This document shows, in pieces, positions 1 to 13,100 of a DNA stretch of 14,728 nucleotides (position 1 is its first letter; each line of letters starts with the position of its first letter). This DNA is from Podila epigama. Lineage: Eukaryota > Mortierellomycota > Mortierellomycetes > Mortierellales > Mortierellaceae. The notes under the pieces were generated by a model that worked only from the letters and a program-made list of their open reading frames with translations, was not told where the DNA came from and ran no database searches. The stretch is taken from contig JAAAVE010000697.1 in assembly GCA_015679605.1 (NCBI GenBank), positions 1 to 14,728 of the forward strand, written 5' to 3'. The translations under genes and the position numbers were made by a program.

Positions 1-2480
<2,480 letters not shown>

Positions 2481-2887
2481 GAATACAAAAACATCTCCCA
2501 TTTTGAAGCCTAGTATGAGATGTTGGAAATCGAGCGAGTATTTTTTGTGTGAAAACTAAATCGCTATAATGCTGTCTAAATTGTTCATGTCGATGAGTGA
2601 TTCCAACAGTGGGAGTTCTGAGATACATCCTACACCCTTTGACCAGGTTTAATAAGATAATGCTATTTTCTGTTTTGCGATGCCGTCATGAAGAAAATGG
2701 GACAGAAAACGCGTTTCGGTGGCGCGTCAAGATTTTGAACTTTTCAAGTTGGTGGCAAATTCACTGTTACCAAGACCAAGCCACCCATTCTCAAAAAGGC
2801 AAGGCTTTATCCTTTCTCGACATTGACGTTCAAACAAACAAAAAAAAAGTTATTCATTCTTTTGCTTCTTCACATTCCTCCACCACC
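2481..2887. other. Intergenic spacer between the ABC transporter and HAT1
   Basis: This 407-bp spacer holds the 3' end of the transporter transcript and the upstream region of HAT1. An AATAAGATAATG stretch near 2650 could serve as a loose polyadenylation signal. The last 40 bp before the HAT1 start are rich in pyrimidines (TTCATTCTTTTGCTTCTTC), as is common at fungal transcription starts. I see no clear TATA box, no repeat and no credible extra gene; the open frame from 2597 runs on into HAT1 exon 1 and its intron without family features. Confidence 0.5.
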
Positions 2888-4758
2888 ATGAACGCAATCA
2901 AGGGTTGGGTCCAAAACTCGACAGAGGCTGTCAATATTAGACTAGGTATGAGCATCCATTCATTGTCCATCCGAGGCTATTGTCCTGCAGGATTGCATTT
3001 CATTCCCCTCACTAATCGAATCGTCTAAATAAAATAGTCAAAGTGAATCCAGGAAGCATGGATGAAGAGGATCAGGACATTGTTGAATTCAACCCTGCAT
3101 TTACATATCCCATTTTCGGCGAGAATGAACAAATCTTTGGATACAAGGGTCTCTTCGTAAACGTAACGAATCTCTGTTGTTTTTTCCGCCTGCCACAAGT
3201 GAAGAATGAGCTTCGTTTTTGAACTACATCACGCGACGTTTTTTGCCACTAAACTTGTTTTGTTTTGTTTTTGGTATTTTTACCATTTAGTTGGAGTTTG
3301 CCTCAGGATCGCTGGCTTCTTGTTTCAGCATGGGATTCAAGGATAAGAAACCCACTGCAGAGAAGATCTATCCGCTTATGAAAGACTGGATTCCAAGCGG
3401 TATGTCTTATTAATATTATTATTATTCAACAGGGATGGATTTCTTGACCCGCGTCGTTTGTCCTCCAGTTCTTTCTGATACGAAAATACCAATTTTTTTT
3501 TTTTACCATCTCCATATACCATCTTTAGATATCATCGACAATCGCGAAAAATTCATGGAGATTGCACACCGAGACTATACCGCCTTTAAACCCATGGGCA
3601 CAAAAGTAGGCGAATACAGAGTTGATCATGCAGGAGCGGAGAACAGTGTTTTTGAATTTTATCAGGTAAAACGAAGGATGTGAAGAGGAATAGGGATCTT
3701 TCCCTTTTTTTGTGGTACATATTGTTTGCACCTTGGACTCATCAGACTTTTTAAAAAGTTGAAGCCGACTAACTCGTCTCGTCTCTTTTCATTTCATCAT
3801 TGTTACAAAAAAAAAAACAATATCACTCGAACACAGGCAAAGTTCGACACGCCACGCTTTCGGGAGTATCACAAGAGGATGCAGTGTTTTACGATCTTTT
3901 TCATTGAAGGCGCTTCATTTATCGAGGACGATGATGAGAAATGGGAAGTCAGAATGGTGTTTGAGAAAGTGAGCGAAAACGGGAATCACACTTATCACTT
4001 TGTGGGATATTGTACCATGTACCCATACTTTTGCTATCCTGATCAGATCCGTATGAGAATCAGGTAATACGAGCGATCATATGTTGAGCATTGTCGTTAC
4101 ATGTTGTTTTGCGTGTATTATTTGTTTTCTTTCTTCTTCAATCATACTCAACGTGACCCCCTTTTTTATACGATAATTCTAGCCAATTCCTCATCTTGCC
4201 ACCTTATCAGCAACAGGGTCATGGAAGCAGGCTGTACAGATCGATATACAATGACATGTGCAACCGGAAAGAGATTCGAGAGATGACAGTGGAGGATCCT
4301 AATGAAGAATTCAGTGATCTCCGGGATAAGAACGACATGGCACTCTTGGGCTCCAAGAAGGTCTTTGAGAACATGCAAGCATCAGTGAAGAACAGCACGA
4401 TAGAGGCGATCGCAAAGACATACAAGCTTACCAAGGTTTGCTTTTGGGACTTATTATTTTTCTTGTACAATTGTCACCCATGTCTATGGAAAATGCTCAC
4501 GCTAACCCCCCCTCAAATGTTTCTTTTTCATCATATTAGCGACAAGTTGCCAGGTGTATTGAACTACATTTGTTGAGGGCTCTGGACAAGCGGAACAAGG
4601 CTCAATATAGAGCTTTCCGTCTTCAGGTGAAGCAAAGACTATACAAGCATAATGCAGAAGCCCTCTCAACCTTGGACAAGAGCGAAAGGATTGAAAAGTT
4701 GCACGAGACGTTCTTGAGCGTGGAGGAGGATTACCACCGGATTCTTGCGCTTCTCTGA
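2888..4758 (+). CDS. HAT1: Histone acetyltransferase type B catalytic subunit Hat1
   Basis: Hat1 acetylates Lys5 and Lys12 of newly made histone H4, normally together with the WD40 partner Hat2/RbAp46-48, before histones are laid down on DNA. Exons 2888-2945, 3038-3162, 3291-3399, 3529-3665, 3837-4063, 4183-4435 and 4540-4758 join in frame into 375 residues, close to the 374 of yeast Hat1. The start has the good context CACCACCATG. The N-terminal domain has FEFNPAFTYPIFGENEQIFGYKGL in pattern. The GNAT core follows: YHFVGYCTMY and YPDQIRMRISQFLILPPYQ, the acetyl-CoA pyrophosphate loop QQQGHG (228-233, Q-x-x-G-x-G), then VEDPNEEF, with Glu256 at the place of the proposed general base. The C-terminal helical part ends at a TGA. 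The intron at 3163-3290 could instead begin at 3157; the chosen donor keeps three residues that align with the yeast protein as I recall it. No broken motif was seen. Confidence 0.96.
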
Positions 4759-4782
4759 AAAAAAGAAACACAAAAAAAAAAA

Positions 4783-4873
4783 TTAAGCATCAAAAAAAAA
4801 AATATAGTTCGCAGTCACTCCCACCAACTTGAATTGCCGCAACACACACTTAAAGCATCGCACTTTAAGCATC
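4783..4873 (+). repeat. Three copies of TTAA(A)GCATC in the HAT1/BTB-gene spacer
   Basis: TTAAGCATC occurs at 4783-4791 and again at 4865-4873, with a one-base-longer form TTAAAGCATC at 4850-4859. All are on the same strand within 91 bp, directly upstream of the next gene's start. The spacer is only 135 bp, so the copies lie where the promoter or 5' UTR of that gene must be. They could be transcription-factor sites or chance in AT-rich DNA. Confidence 0.4.
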
Positions 4874-4880
4874 TTTGAAC

Positions 4881-4916
4881 ATGACATTGTATTATGCGAA
4901 CAACAGAATTGATTAA
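4881..4916 (+). promoter_or_regulatory. Short upstream ORF overlapping the start of the BTB-domain gene
   Basis: An ATG at 4881, 13 bases before the chosen start at 4894 and in another frame, opens an 11-codon reading frame that ends at TAA 4914-4916, inside the main coding region. If the transcript starts upstream of 4881, scanning ribosomes meet this ATG first, in the context GAACATGA. That would lower or gate translation of the main protein, which would then rely on leaky scanning. No transcript data support it yet. Confidence 0.45.
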
Positions 4917-7900
4917 TCTGCTTCGCGATCCCAAGCAGAATGCTACTGTGAGGCCTTACTTGGCTACACTTCATCTCTCTGTTCGGGTTCATTTGCTTGG
5001 CGAACTATCAAAGTGGTTGACAGTTGAACTTTTAAAATATCAGACACGACGACAAGTCGCCATAGAGGCAACGTCGGCGGCACCTTCGACTGCGCCTTTG
5101 CAGGAAGAAGATCTTGAAGGAGACAGTACACCACAGTCAACAGAGCTGGTCAACGGACAGGAGGTGAATATTCCTCAGGAAACACGTCAACAACGGGAAC
5201 TCCGCCATCAGATCCGTCGTACGCTCTTGGCGATCCAAACCGTGCTTGGCAGTCCACCATTGCCTTCTTCCTCTTCCTCTTCGTCGTCCTCTTCGACCGC
5301 CAACAATGCTCAGCTCAAGGATCAAGTAAAGGCTTTAGGCGGCAAGGATGATACCCGCCAACGACCCAAATCGGTTTCACTCAATTCGAAACAGGAGCAA
5401 GAGATTCTGGAGAGTTTGTTGCGGTCGATTTTGGTGGGCTGTGTACCACTGGGGCCAGCGGTGGATTCGAGTGAAGTCCAACTCATGTGTGCAAAGATCC
5501 TCTTATTCTTGACGAATCGACGTAATGAGAATGGATTCTTTCCTACGCAGGATGTTATACAAACAATCATTTCGTTATCTGAGCCATCGTCTACAGACGG
5601 AGGAGATCTTGACACGTCGCAAAAGCGGGAGAAGGAGCAGCAGCAACAGCAGCAGCAGTATCAACAGAACAAGGAATCAGGCAAAGGAGGGACGCTCAGA
5701 GTAGATCTGTTGGCAACACTTCGGTCTCTTTTGAGCTCTCCATTGACAAAGTTGCAGGACAGTGGCATGTTTCTGTTGGCGGATCATAGTCGACTTCGAC
5801 AGCTGGATGCAGCCTGGAGCGCCATTCGGCACCTCAGAGGTATACTAGAGTCACTGTGTCTCAATCTTGATAACCTCAGTCAAGGACGTTTGGGGACGAG
5901 AGATGATGTCAATGGAAACCAGACCGTGAGCGAAGAGTTGGACGCGACGTTGACACATCAACATAGGGCACTTGTGGTTCTGCATTTGTTCTTGCATGAA
6001 TTCGGACAACGCCATACCAAGAATAATGAGTCCCTTGCTGATACGAATGCTCAAGGACGCACAAAAAACCTTCACATGAATGCGCTGAGAGATGTGATTG
6101 ATGTACGTCTCTGTGCGGATCTCTGGAAGGCAACGCTCGGCATTGTGGTGCCAGACCTTGTCAAGTTTGCGGTTCGGGATGTGGTCATGTCAATGACCAC
6201 GAATATTGTCTCTGGAGTATGTTATGTGTTCAAGGACGAGGCAGTCTTTTACTTTATGGAGGAAGGCTCCGAAACTCTGATGGCCTGGTTTGCCTATTTT
6301 ATTGTCAGTCAGGACCAACAAACCTTGCTCCCACAAGAAGTGTACAAGGATAGCATGGATGAGAGTCAAGCAGGAGTAGAGCAGCAACAGCAACAACTAC
6401 AGCAACATAAACGACAGGAAAAGATGGACAATGAGTACAAATCGCGAGCACAGTCGCTACATTGTTGCGCAAGGTTAGGTGAGACGATGGTGACGATGAA
6501 AAAGTATCAGGTGGTTTCGATGTCAGAGTCCAGTCTTGTCGGCAAAGTTCTCATGCGACGTTCTCTTGAATTCTTGGAATCCATCTTGGAAGCAAGGCCA
6601 CTACCGATTGTTGTATCATCTGAAGGAGGATTACAGCAAAACAAAGACGATATGACGACTCTTCCTTATGCTATCAGGATTATACAACACAAACCAGAGG
6701 TGTTGGAGGCAATGCTGGGAATCCTTGATGGATATCTTGGGTTCACGAATGACTTTTCTATCGTGACCAAGGGCAATGTCGTGTTTGTGCTCGTGGCTCT
6801 TCTCGCCGATGCACAATCTCTATTTCTTGGTCAGGCGACAGTCTCCAAGGCAGTCCAACAACGGATTCATGGACATGTCTTGTCGTTGCTCATGCGAATC
6901 CTTCCAACAGGATTGGGTACTAGCCTTTGGGAAACTCCACAGGACATATGGGAGATTGGTTGTCCTGCGCTCGTGGAAATGATTCTGTTACCTCTGGAAC
7001 AACGAGGAGAGCCCTCGCATGGAGCAGACCGGAGCATGCCAAAGAGCTCTCATAGTGCAATGGCCATTCAGGTCTTTGAACTTTTTTGGATTCAAAATGT
7101 CAAAGGGCGAGGCCTGTTGGCAAAACTTTTTGGGCCCCGGTTTTACAAACCGCACATGGTCAAGGTCTTGCTTGACATTTCCAAGAGCCATGTCATCCCA
7201 TCTCTGACGAGGACAGCGTCAACGACGACGAGTACGTCGAGTACGGTTGCTAGCACGATAAGACCCGGTGTCAAGGTAGTAACGAGTTGGGGTGTGGATA
7301 GGATATCTAATCTTTTAGAGATGATGATCTACTTTGGCCGAGAGTCGAGTGTTCGTATACACATGCGCGAGTCGTGGTCAGCTCTGGCGTTCATGGTGAC
7401 ATTACTTGGTGCATGTCTCAAGCGGTTACAGGACCTAAAGTTTCGGCGATGGGACAGACTCACAAGGATGGTTGTCTGGAAATGTTTTGATGCGCTTGCA
7501 TGCTTTTGGTATGACCAGAGTGCGCTTGTCACATTGATTCAGATGCAAGTCAATCCCGAGTCGTTTGATGTATTGGGTGTCTTGGACGGTGTGGTAGCTC
7601 CAGAGTGCTTTTTGAGAAAAGACCCTGGCGGTGATAGTACTACTACTGGCAGCAGTGCAGGAGTGACGCTCTCGATTGTGCCGATTTTGCTTGGGATTCT
7701 GGCACCTGGTATTGAGCGATGGACCATGGATACGATGCTGGAAACAGAGTCTATCAAGGACAGCAAACCTCGAACTGTACGGAGAAAAATGCGGAACCCA
7801 TTGTTGGAACGGACTGATGAGGTGGTGTTAGAGGCGGCCAGGATGTTGGGACGCCTCTCCAAATTCAAGGAGTGTCAAGATTTACTCATCTCTAAACCAG

Positions 7901-10016
7901 GAGCAGTTTGGACTTTGAGCCGAATTATGGTCGAACGGGCAATTGTTTTGGAACTGGAAAAGACGCAAAAAAGGCAAAAGGAGCACGAAATGAGAGAGGA
8001 GGACGAGGTCACAAGTACGTTGCCTGACAATGAAGTAGATTGTGAGATGGAGCAAGATGGAAAGGAGTCAGCGGGCATTGGTTCAGGAGTAGGGACAACG
8101 GAACAAGGCGGTGATATGGGAGCCCATGGGGATCTGATGGGCAACTCACTACGCGCGACCTTGACGCGTGTCATTTCATCTGCGGATCTTGTACGGCCAT
8201 TGGTCGTGAACAATATTATGACAGAACTCTTTGCACCGATCATGACTTTTGAACGGTCATCGTTTTTTTATGGGCATGTCGTCAAAGGCGAGTCAGGTAT
8301 GAAGTATAGCCTTCACTTTTCACTCTTTTTTCATGCATGCTACGCCATGTCCTCGTACTTTGATCACTTTGATATATTGACATACTTTTCTTTCTTTTCT
8401 TCCATTCTTTATGGCCATTGGCATTGTCACATCTAGATGAAGTTGCTTCCACTAGTGAGGTACAAGGGTCTATTATTCGACCACCGGAACACAGGATGTT
8501 ACCATTGTCATGCCAACAACACTATTTTTGGAAGCACTTTTTGCATTTCGGTCAAGCAGTAGAACGCGTCCTTCCACAATTGGAGCGACTCTATCAATTT
8601 GCGGTGCGGGAGGGAGGTGCAGCAGCCGCGGATGATCGAGAATCAGAAGCCATCTCGGATATGCTCTATGGTCTCCGCGAACAATGCGCCATCATGTTCT
8701 TGTACGTATCAAGACCAGAGAGTTTTTCAGGTCTTGATCCTGACAAACTCTTGGAGATGGATTCACATTTAGGCAATGTTTTTCGGATGCTGACGTTGGA
8801 GATGGACTTCGTAGTTGAAGAGGAAGGTGATCCAGGCGAGAACAGGGATGAGAAGGAGAACGCTGTCATGGCTGAAGAGGCAGGGCTTCAGAAGGAAGTG
8901 GCGGCGATGAGAAAGTTTATGGCCGGAGTGGCGATTGAGCCATGGATATGGCGACATTTGGATGTTTGGCGCGAGAGGCATGCACGGCTGGTGGCATCCC
9001 TTGACATGGTGCTCACTACGGAGCATGAGGATCATATTCAACGGCTCAATGGCCAAGCGAAGAAGGATAAGGATATCAACACTTTCATGGACACGACTGG
9101 CGCGGGCGCTGGTTCTGATACTGGCTCTAGTGTTGTGGAAGCAGACGTGGTCCCGGTCAAGTTTCTTGTCCAGGGACAAGAGATTCTCTTTTCAGATCGA
9201 GGCTTACTAGCACGGGCATCTCCTTACTTTGAGACACTGTTAACGGGTGCGTTCTTGGAGACACATCAGGAACGGGTGACACTACATGATGTGGATCCTA
9301 TGGATCTTCAGGTACTTTTAGAATGTGTGCGCGAGTCAGCGACGGCAATGCCAGCACAGTACCTGTTACCCGAGGATTTACCATTTGAGATGGTGGTGCG
9401 GCTAATGATCAGCGCGGAACGGTACTCGATCGAGTTTATCAAGAGACTTGCTCAGCACTGGATCTTGACTACATTGCATAGACGCGAATCACCGGATCTT
9501 TCTTCAGCACCAACGTCACCACCTCCTCCACCACCAGAACAACATCATAAACAACAATCACCGTCAACTATGAGTACAGAACAGGAAATAATCACAGACA
9601 AAGGTGTTAAGCGAGGTCCCGGTTCTCCCGTGTCAGGACACGAGGACAAGAGGATTCGCGTTCAATCGAGCCAAGGAGACTTGGGGCCGGAGAAAGTAAA
9701 AGACGATGAAGAGGAGGGCGATGTCTTTGTCGATGCTGATACTGAGGAGACAGTCGTGACGATACAAGAAGAGCCGATCCACGAGTGTCTATTGATGCTG
9801 TACGAACATTGCTCCGATCTTCGTCATGGCGATATCTTTACGGTACAGCACCCATTCCACGACCTTGTCTGGGATGCATTGGCGCGACTCTGTCTCTGTC
9901 TTGGCCCAACCACAACCTTGCCTCGATTCAAACACATCTTTGAGAATGGCGGTGAGGAAAAGATTCAAGAGTTTTTAAAAGTCATCTATTTGCTCATGAT
10001 GAATCGTGTACAATAG
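4894..10016 (+). CDS. Large helical-repeat protein with C-terminal BTB/POZ domain
   Basis: Exons 4894-8296 and 8437-10016 join in frame (Asp split G|AT) into 1660 residues. Residues 1 to about 1300 are mostly Leu-rich amphipathic helices, which read as an ARM/HEAT-like solenoid. They are broken by low-complexity loops: about ten Ser at 125-134, seven Gln at 249-255, a second Gln run at 497-504, and a charged stretch at about 1019-1080. Residues about 1375-1483 are a BTB/POZ domain: VKFLVQGQEILFSDRGLLAR, then SPYFETLLTGAFLE and the VTLHDVDPMDLQVLLECV helix. A disordered insert follows, with a Pro run and KRGPGSP...EDKRIR, then a final helical part of about 80 residues that may belong to a BACK-like extension. 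BTB proteins often serve as CUL3 adaptors, and the ARM-plus-BTB order recalls animal ARMC5; the role here is unproven. The start at 4894 is the first in-frame ATG after a very short spacer. The low intron density differs from every neighbour. Confidence 0.85.
8297..8436 (+). other. Single intron of the BTB-domain gene, open in frame to its acceptor
   Basis: The donor GTATGA (8297) and the acceptor CATCTAG (ending 8436) bound a 140-nt pyrimidine-rich intron. Read through unspliced, the upstream frame stays open over its whole length and stops at TAG 8434-8436, whose last two bases are the acceptor AG itself. Splicing is supported because the downstream frame carries the BTB domain and the joint gives a clean phase-1 Asp codon. 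Retention would end the protein at 1180 residues, without BTB. Confidence 0.85.
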
Positions 10017-10118
10017 ATTTGTACAGTAGAGTCATCTTTCTTGTCTTTCACAACTCAATGAATGGCCGGCAAGAAGAGAAATGAGTAAAGGCAATACAAA
10101 TATAAGAAGAAAAAAAAT
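10017..10118. terminator. Shared 3' spacer between convergent BTB-domain and ALG9 genes
   Basis: Only 102 bp separate the two stop codons of these convergent genes, so both transcripts must end here or overlap. The plus strand ends in an A-rich stretch (ATACAAATATAAG followed by eight or so A). No exact AATAAA is seen on either strand in the spacer; fungal poly(A) signals are often degenerate. Overlapping 3' UTRs are likely. Confidence 0.4.
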
Positions 10119-13100
10119 CTATGGACGAGGTGCGCTCTTTCGGCGTGCAAGGCAGTAATCGCCCCAGACCTTGGGCTCGCCCCGTGTCAATGCCACAGTA
10201 ATTTTGTCCGGAATCCAGAACGCCCTCACCCACCGCCGTCGTCCAGCTCCAACACTTGTGTCAAGATACTTTTTGCAGTACAGTTTCTCCCACTGATCCT
10301 TGTTCTGAAGATACCGAGGTTCAAGATCCAAGGGCTCCTTTTCGTTGCTCTCGCGTGGCTTCTCGGGTTCTGACCGACCACTGTAATCAAGATCAATCAA
10401 ATATTGACACTGATCCAAAGAGGTCTATAGAAGTTTTGAATATGTAGTAGCATTGTTAATTAACATGCATGCGTGGAACGTTGCTGTTGTTATCCCAACC
10501 AACAATAAATCATCAACCAAATACAATAACATGATAGTCTTACATAATGCTCCACAACTTCCTTATTCTCGTTGTTCATGAGCAAAGGAATATGCGAGGT
10601 ACCGGGTCGGCGCTCAGCACTCCACCTCCAGTCAACAGCTAAAGGATGACGTGGCTTCTTCTTGCCAATGTCAAGGTCGCTACCATGTTCTTGGAACTCG
10701 CCTGGGAGAAGACCATCAAAATGACTCTTGATGAACCCCAAGCGTGCACCTTCGGGCAAAAAGTAATGGCTAGGGAATCTGTACCATTCTTTACCAACGC
10801 ACACGCGAATGATCTCTGATTTGGTTGCTTGGTGGAGAATGGCAGGCTTGTCATCAGCGGTTTCTGTACCCTGCGCGGTAGTTGTAGTGGTCGTCGTGGC
10901 GGTGGTCGTCGCAGTGATGTCTATGGGTTCTGGGACTTTGATTAAATTAAAGGCATTACGATAGACATCGATGGGGGCAGAATAATGCTCATAGAGGGCT
11001 AGGATCCTGGAGATAGACACGAGCGCTGAAGCGATCAGCACCATCCAGACGAGTCCTCGCGAATATTTGTGTATGGCAGCTGTCTTGCTGCGGGTCACAT
11101 ATCGATCCAGTCCACGCTGAATAATCTTTTGAGCCATGAAAATGGCCATCACGGCATTAAAGCAAATCAATGGGTAGACTACAAACAAAAAGCGTTCTTC
11201 CTTGTGAGGCTGAGCGGTGAAGATGGCGAACCAGAGGTAGAATGGCGAGAGTTTCAGCGAGAACAGCAGTAAAGGATCCTTCAACTGGCCTGCGCTGGAT
11301 GGTGGATTAGGAAGCACATCAGGGGCCACAAAATATGTCAACACCTAAAAGCAATAGGGCAGAAACATGACAAGATGAATTAACAGGACAGTAATGACAT
11401 TCTAGCCGAGGCAAAGGGACGTAAACAAAGAAACATACCAAGATAGGAAAGGACATGAGGGCAGCGAGGAAAAGAACGTTAAAGTTCAAGAGTCCATTGA
11501 GAAGATAGAACCACCATGGTTCAGTGCCAAAGATGTCTGGGCCCACATTTCCACCAAATACGTTATAGAGAACAATATTGAGAGGAACGAGTACGAGCTT
11601 GTCATAGTAGTAATGGTCGATGAGAATGATAGGGAACTAGACAGGAAAGTCGAGTTAGGCATGGTAAAGAGGCGATTACGAATTCGAGTCATAATAAGAG
11701 TTGTACGAAGCAAAAACTGAGTGCAAGTATGAATGAGAGAAAGAGACTCACCAAGATGATCCCCAGAACCAGGAGTGCAGAGCTGACAAGGCGCAAGAAT
11801 CGCATTCGACGCCAATCCCGGAAGCGAACAGTCTTCTTCTTGCTCTGATTCCTGCTGTGGATTAGCAATTCTTCTAGTGCAAACGGCAATCCGACCGCGG
11901 CACTAAAGGGCCATCCAAGCAATCCGCCGAGACCCACCCAAAAGATAGCCCAGAATGTACGTTTTCCAGAGTGCTGTCGCGGTGGCTGGAGCATTTGGCT
12001 AAAGAAGAGCATGGTAGTGTACATTGCAAACGTCGACGGTAAGAACGCTATTGGGTAGTAACAAAAAAAATGGCGTGGAAGATAATGGTAAGGATAAAGA
12101 TTCACGCATTACTTTGACTTTTTAAGCGACCAAAATCAAGATGAAAAAAAGGTACCGTTAGATGCAATCCAGGTGCCCGCGCTGCTAATGAGAGCTAGAA
12201 AGAGGTAACGACCTATCCTTGGATCAACCTCCTCGACTACTGCCCGATAGAGAGTAGCCTCGCAATGGGCTGCTACAGCACCGAGGATGATCCGGAGGAT
12301 GAAAAACACTTGCAACTAATGAGGTAAAAATATTTGAAAATTTTAGCTTTTGTCCATCCTATTGCTCACTTGGTTGGTTGTTTGTGACATGGCAATGCGT
12401 GGTTGGCTCGGGCCATGTCCCACAAGAGCTGGGCAAGATTATTTGACGCATGGCATGCCCAAATGATCCAGTCCAGCATAGCTTTTTTTTTTTTTTGTTC
12501 CACAACTGTCATGAAGGCAAGAGATGTAAAAGATTGTCTGTCTACTCACGCGATTGGCACTCATGGCTAGACGTGTGATCTCTGCAGGTAAGGCATGGAC
12601 GAGGATGTAGGCCCAACTCCTGATCGCATAGCGTGGCGAGTACTCCCAAGTCTCGAGTCCTGTGCCGTATTGAAGATAGTGCATCGGTTCCCAAAAGTTG
12701 AACACTTCGTCACAATCCGAGATATTAGAGTACGTTGCTGCTAGCGCGCGCACAAAGAAAAAGGCCTTGAATGCGACTGAATACGAAGGGCAGTAAGGAG
12801 CGACGGATGTCCTATAAAATGCGATAGTGTTGTAAAGGTTGTAAAGTAAGCGTTATTTTTCGCGTTGCTCATTGAACCTTGGCATGTTGATCGGATTAGC
12901 CAAAAACATGCACAAGAGAAAGAAAAAAAAAAAAAGACTACCTCCAACGTGTAATCTCATCCATAGTATCAAAGCGATCACTGTTTGTTGCATCGCTGTC
13001 ATGCTCGTCGTCTGTTGTTGATTTGTTGCTCAGGGCACCTTTGACGATGCCATTGCCTTGAACATGGCCATGCGCGTGACCACTGCTGTGAGGGACATGT

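Noticed and set aside
2597-3028. Plus-strand 143-codon frame running into HAT1 exon 1
   Set aside because: It shares the HAT1 start region, including ATG 2888, but its upstream part looks like spacer and its end is intron; HAT1 starts well at 2888.
3157-3162. Alternative donor for the second HAT1 intron at 3157 (GTAAAC)
   Set aside because: It would remove two residues (Val-Asn); the donor at 3163 preserves the spacing recalled for yeast Hat1. Both keep the frame, so this is a preference, not proof.
5638-5658. CAG-type repeat as an unstable microsatellite
   Set aside because: Seven Gln codons with a CAA interruption; short and coding, so reported only as part of the protein.
7539-8243. Long minus-strand open frames opposite the BTB-domain gene (109 and 122 codons)
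   Set aside because: They are antisense shadows of a coding exon, with Ser/Pro-rich composition, no known motif and no splice context.
8769-9179. Minus-strand 136-codon frame opposite the BTB-domain region
   Set aside because: Antisense of a coding exon, without domain features or a credible promoter.
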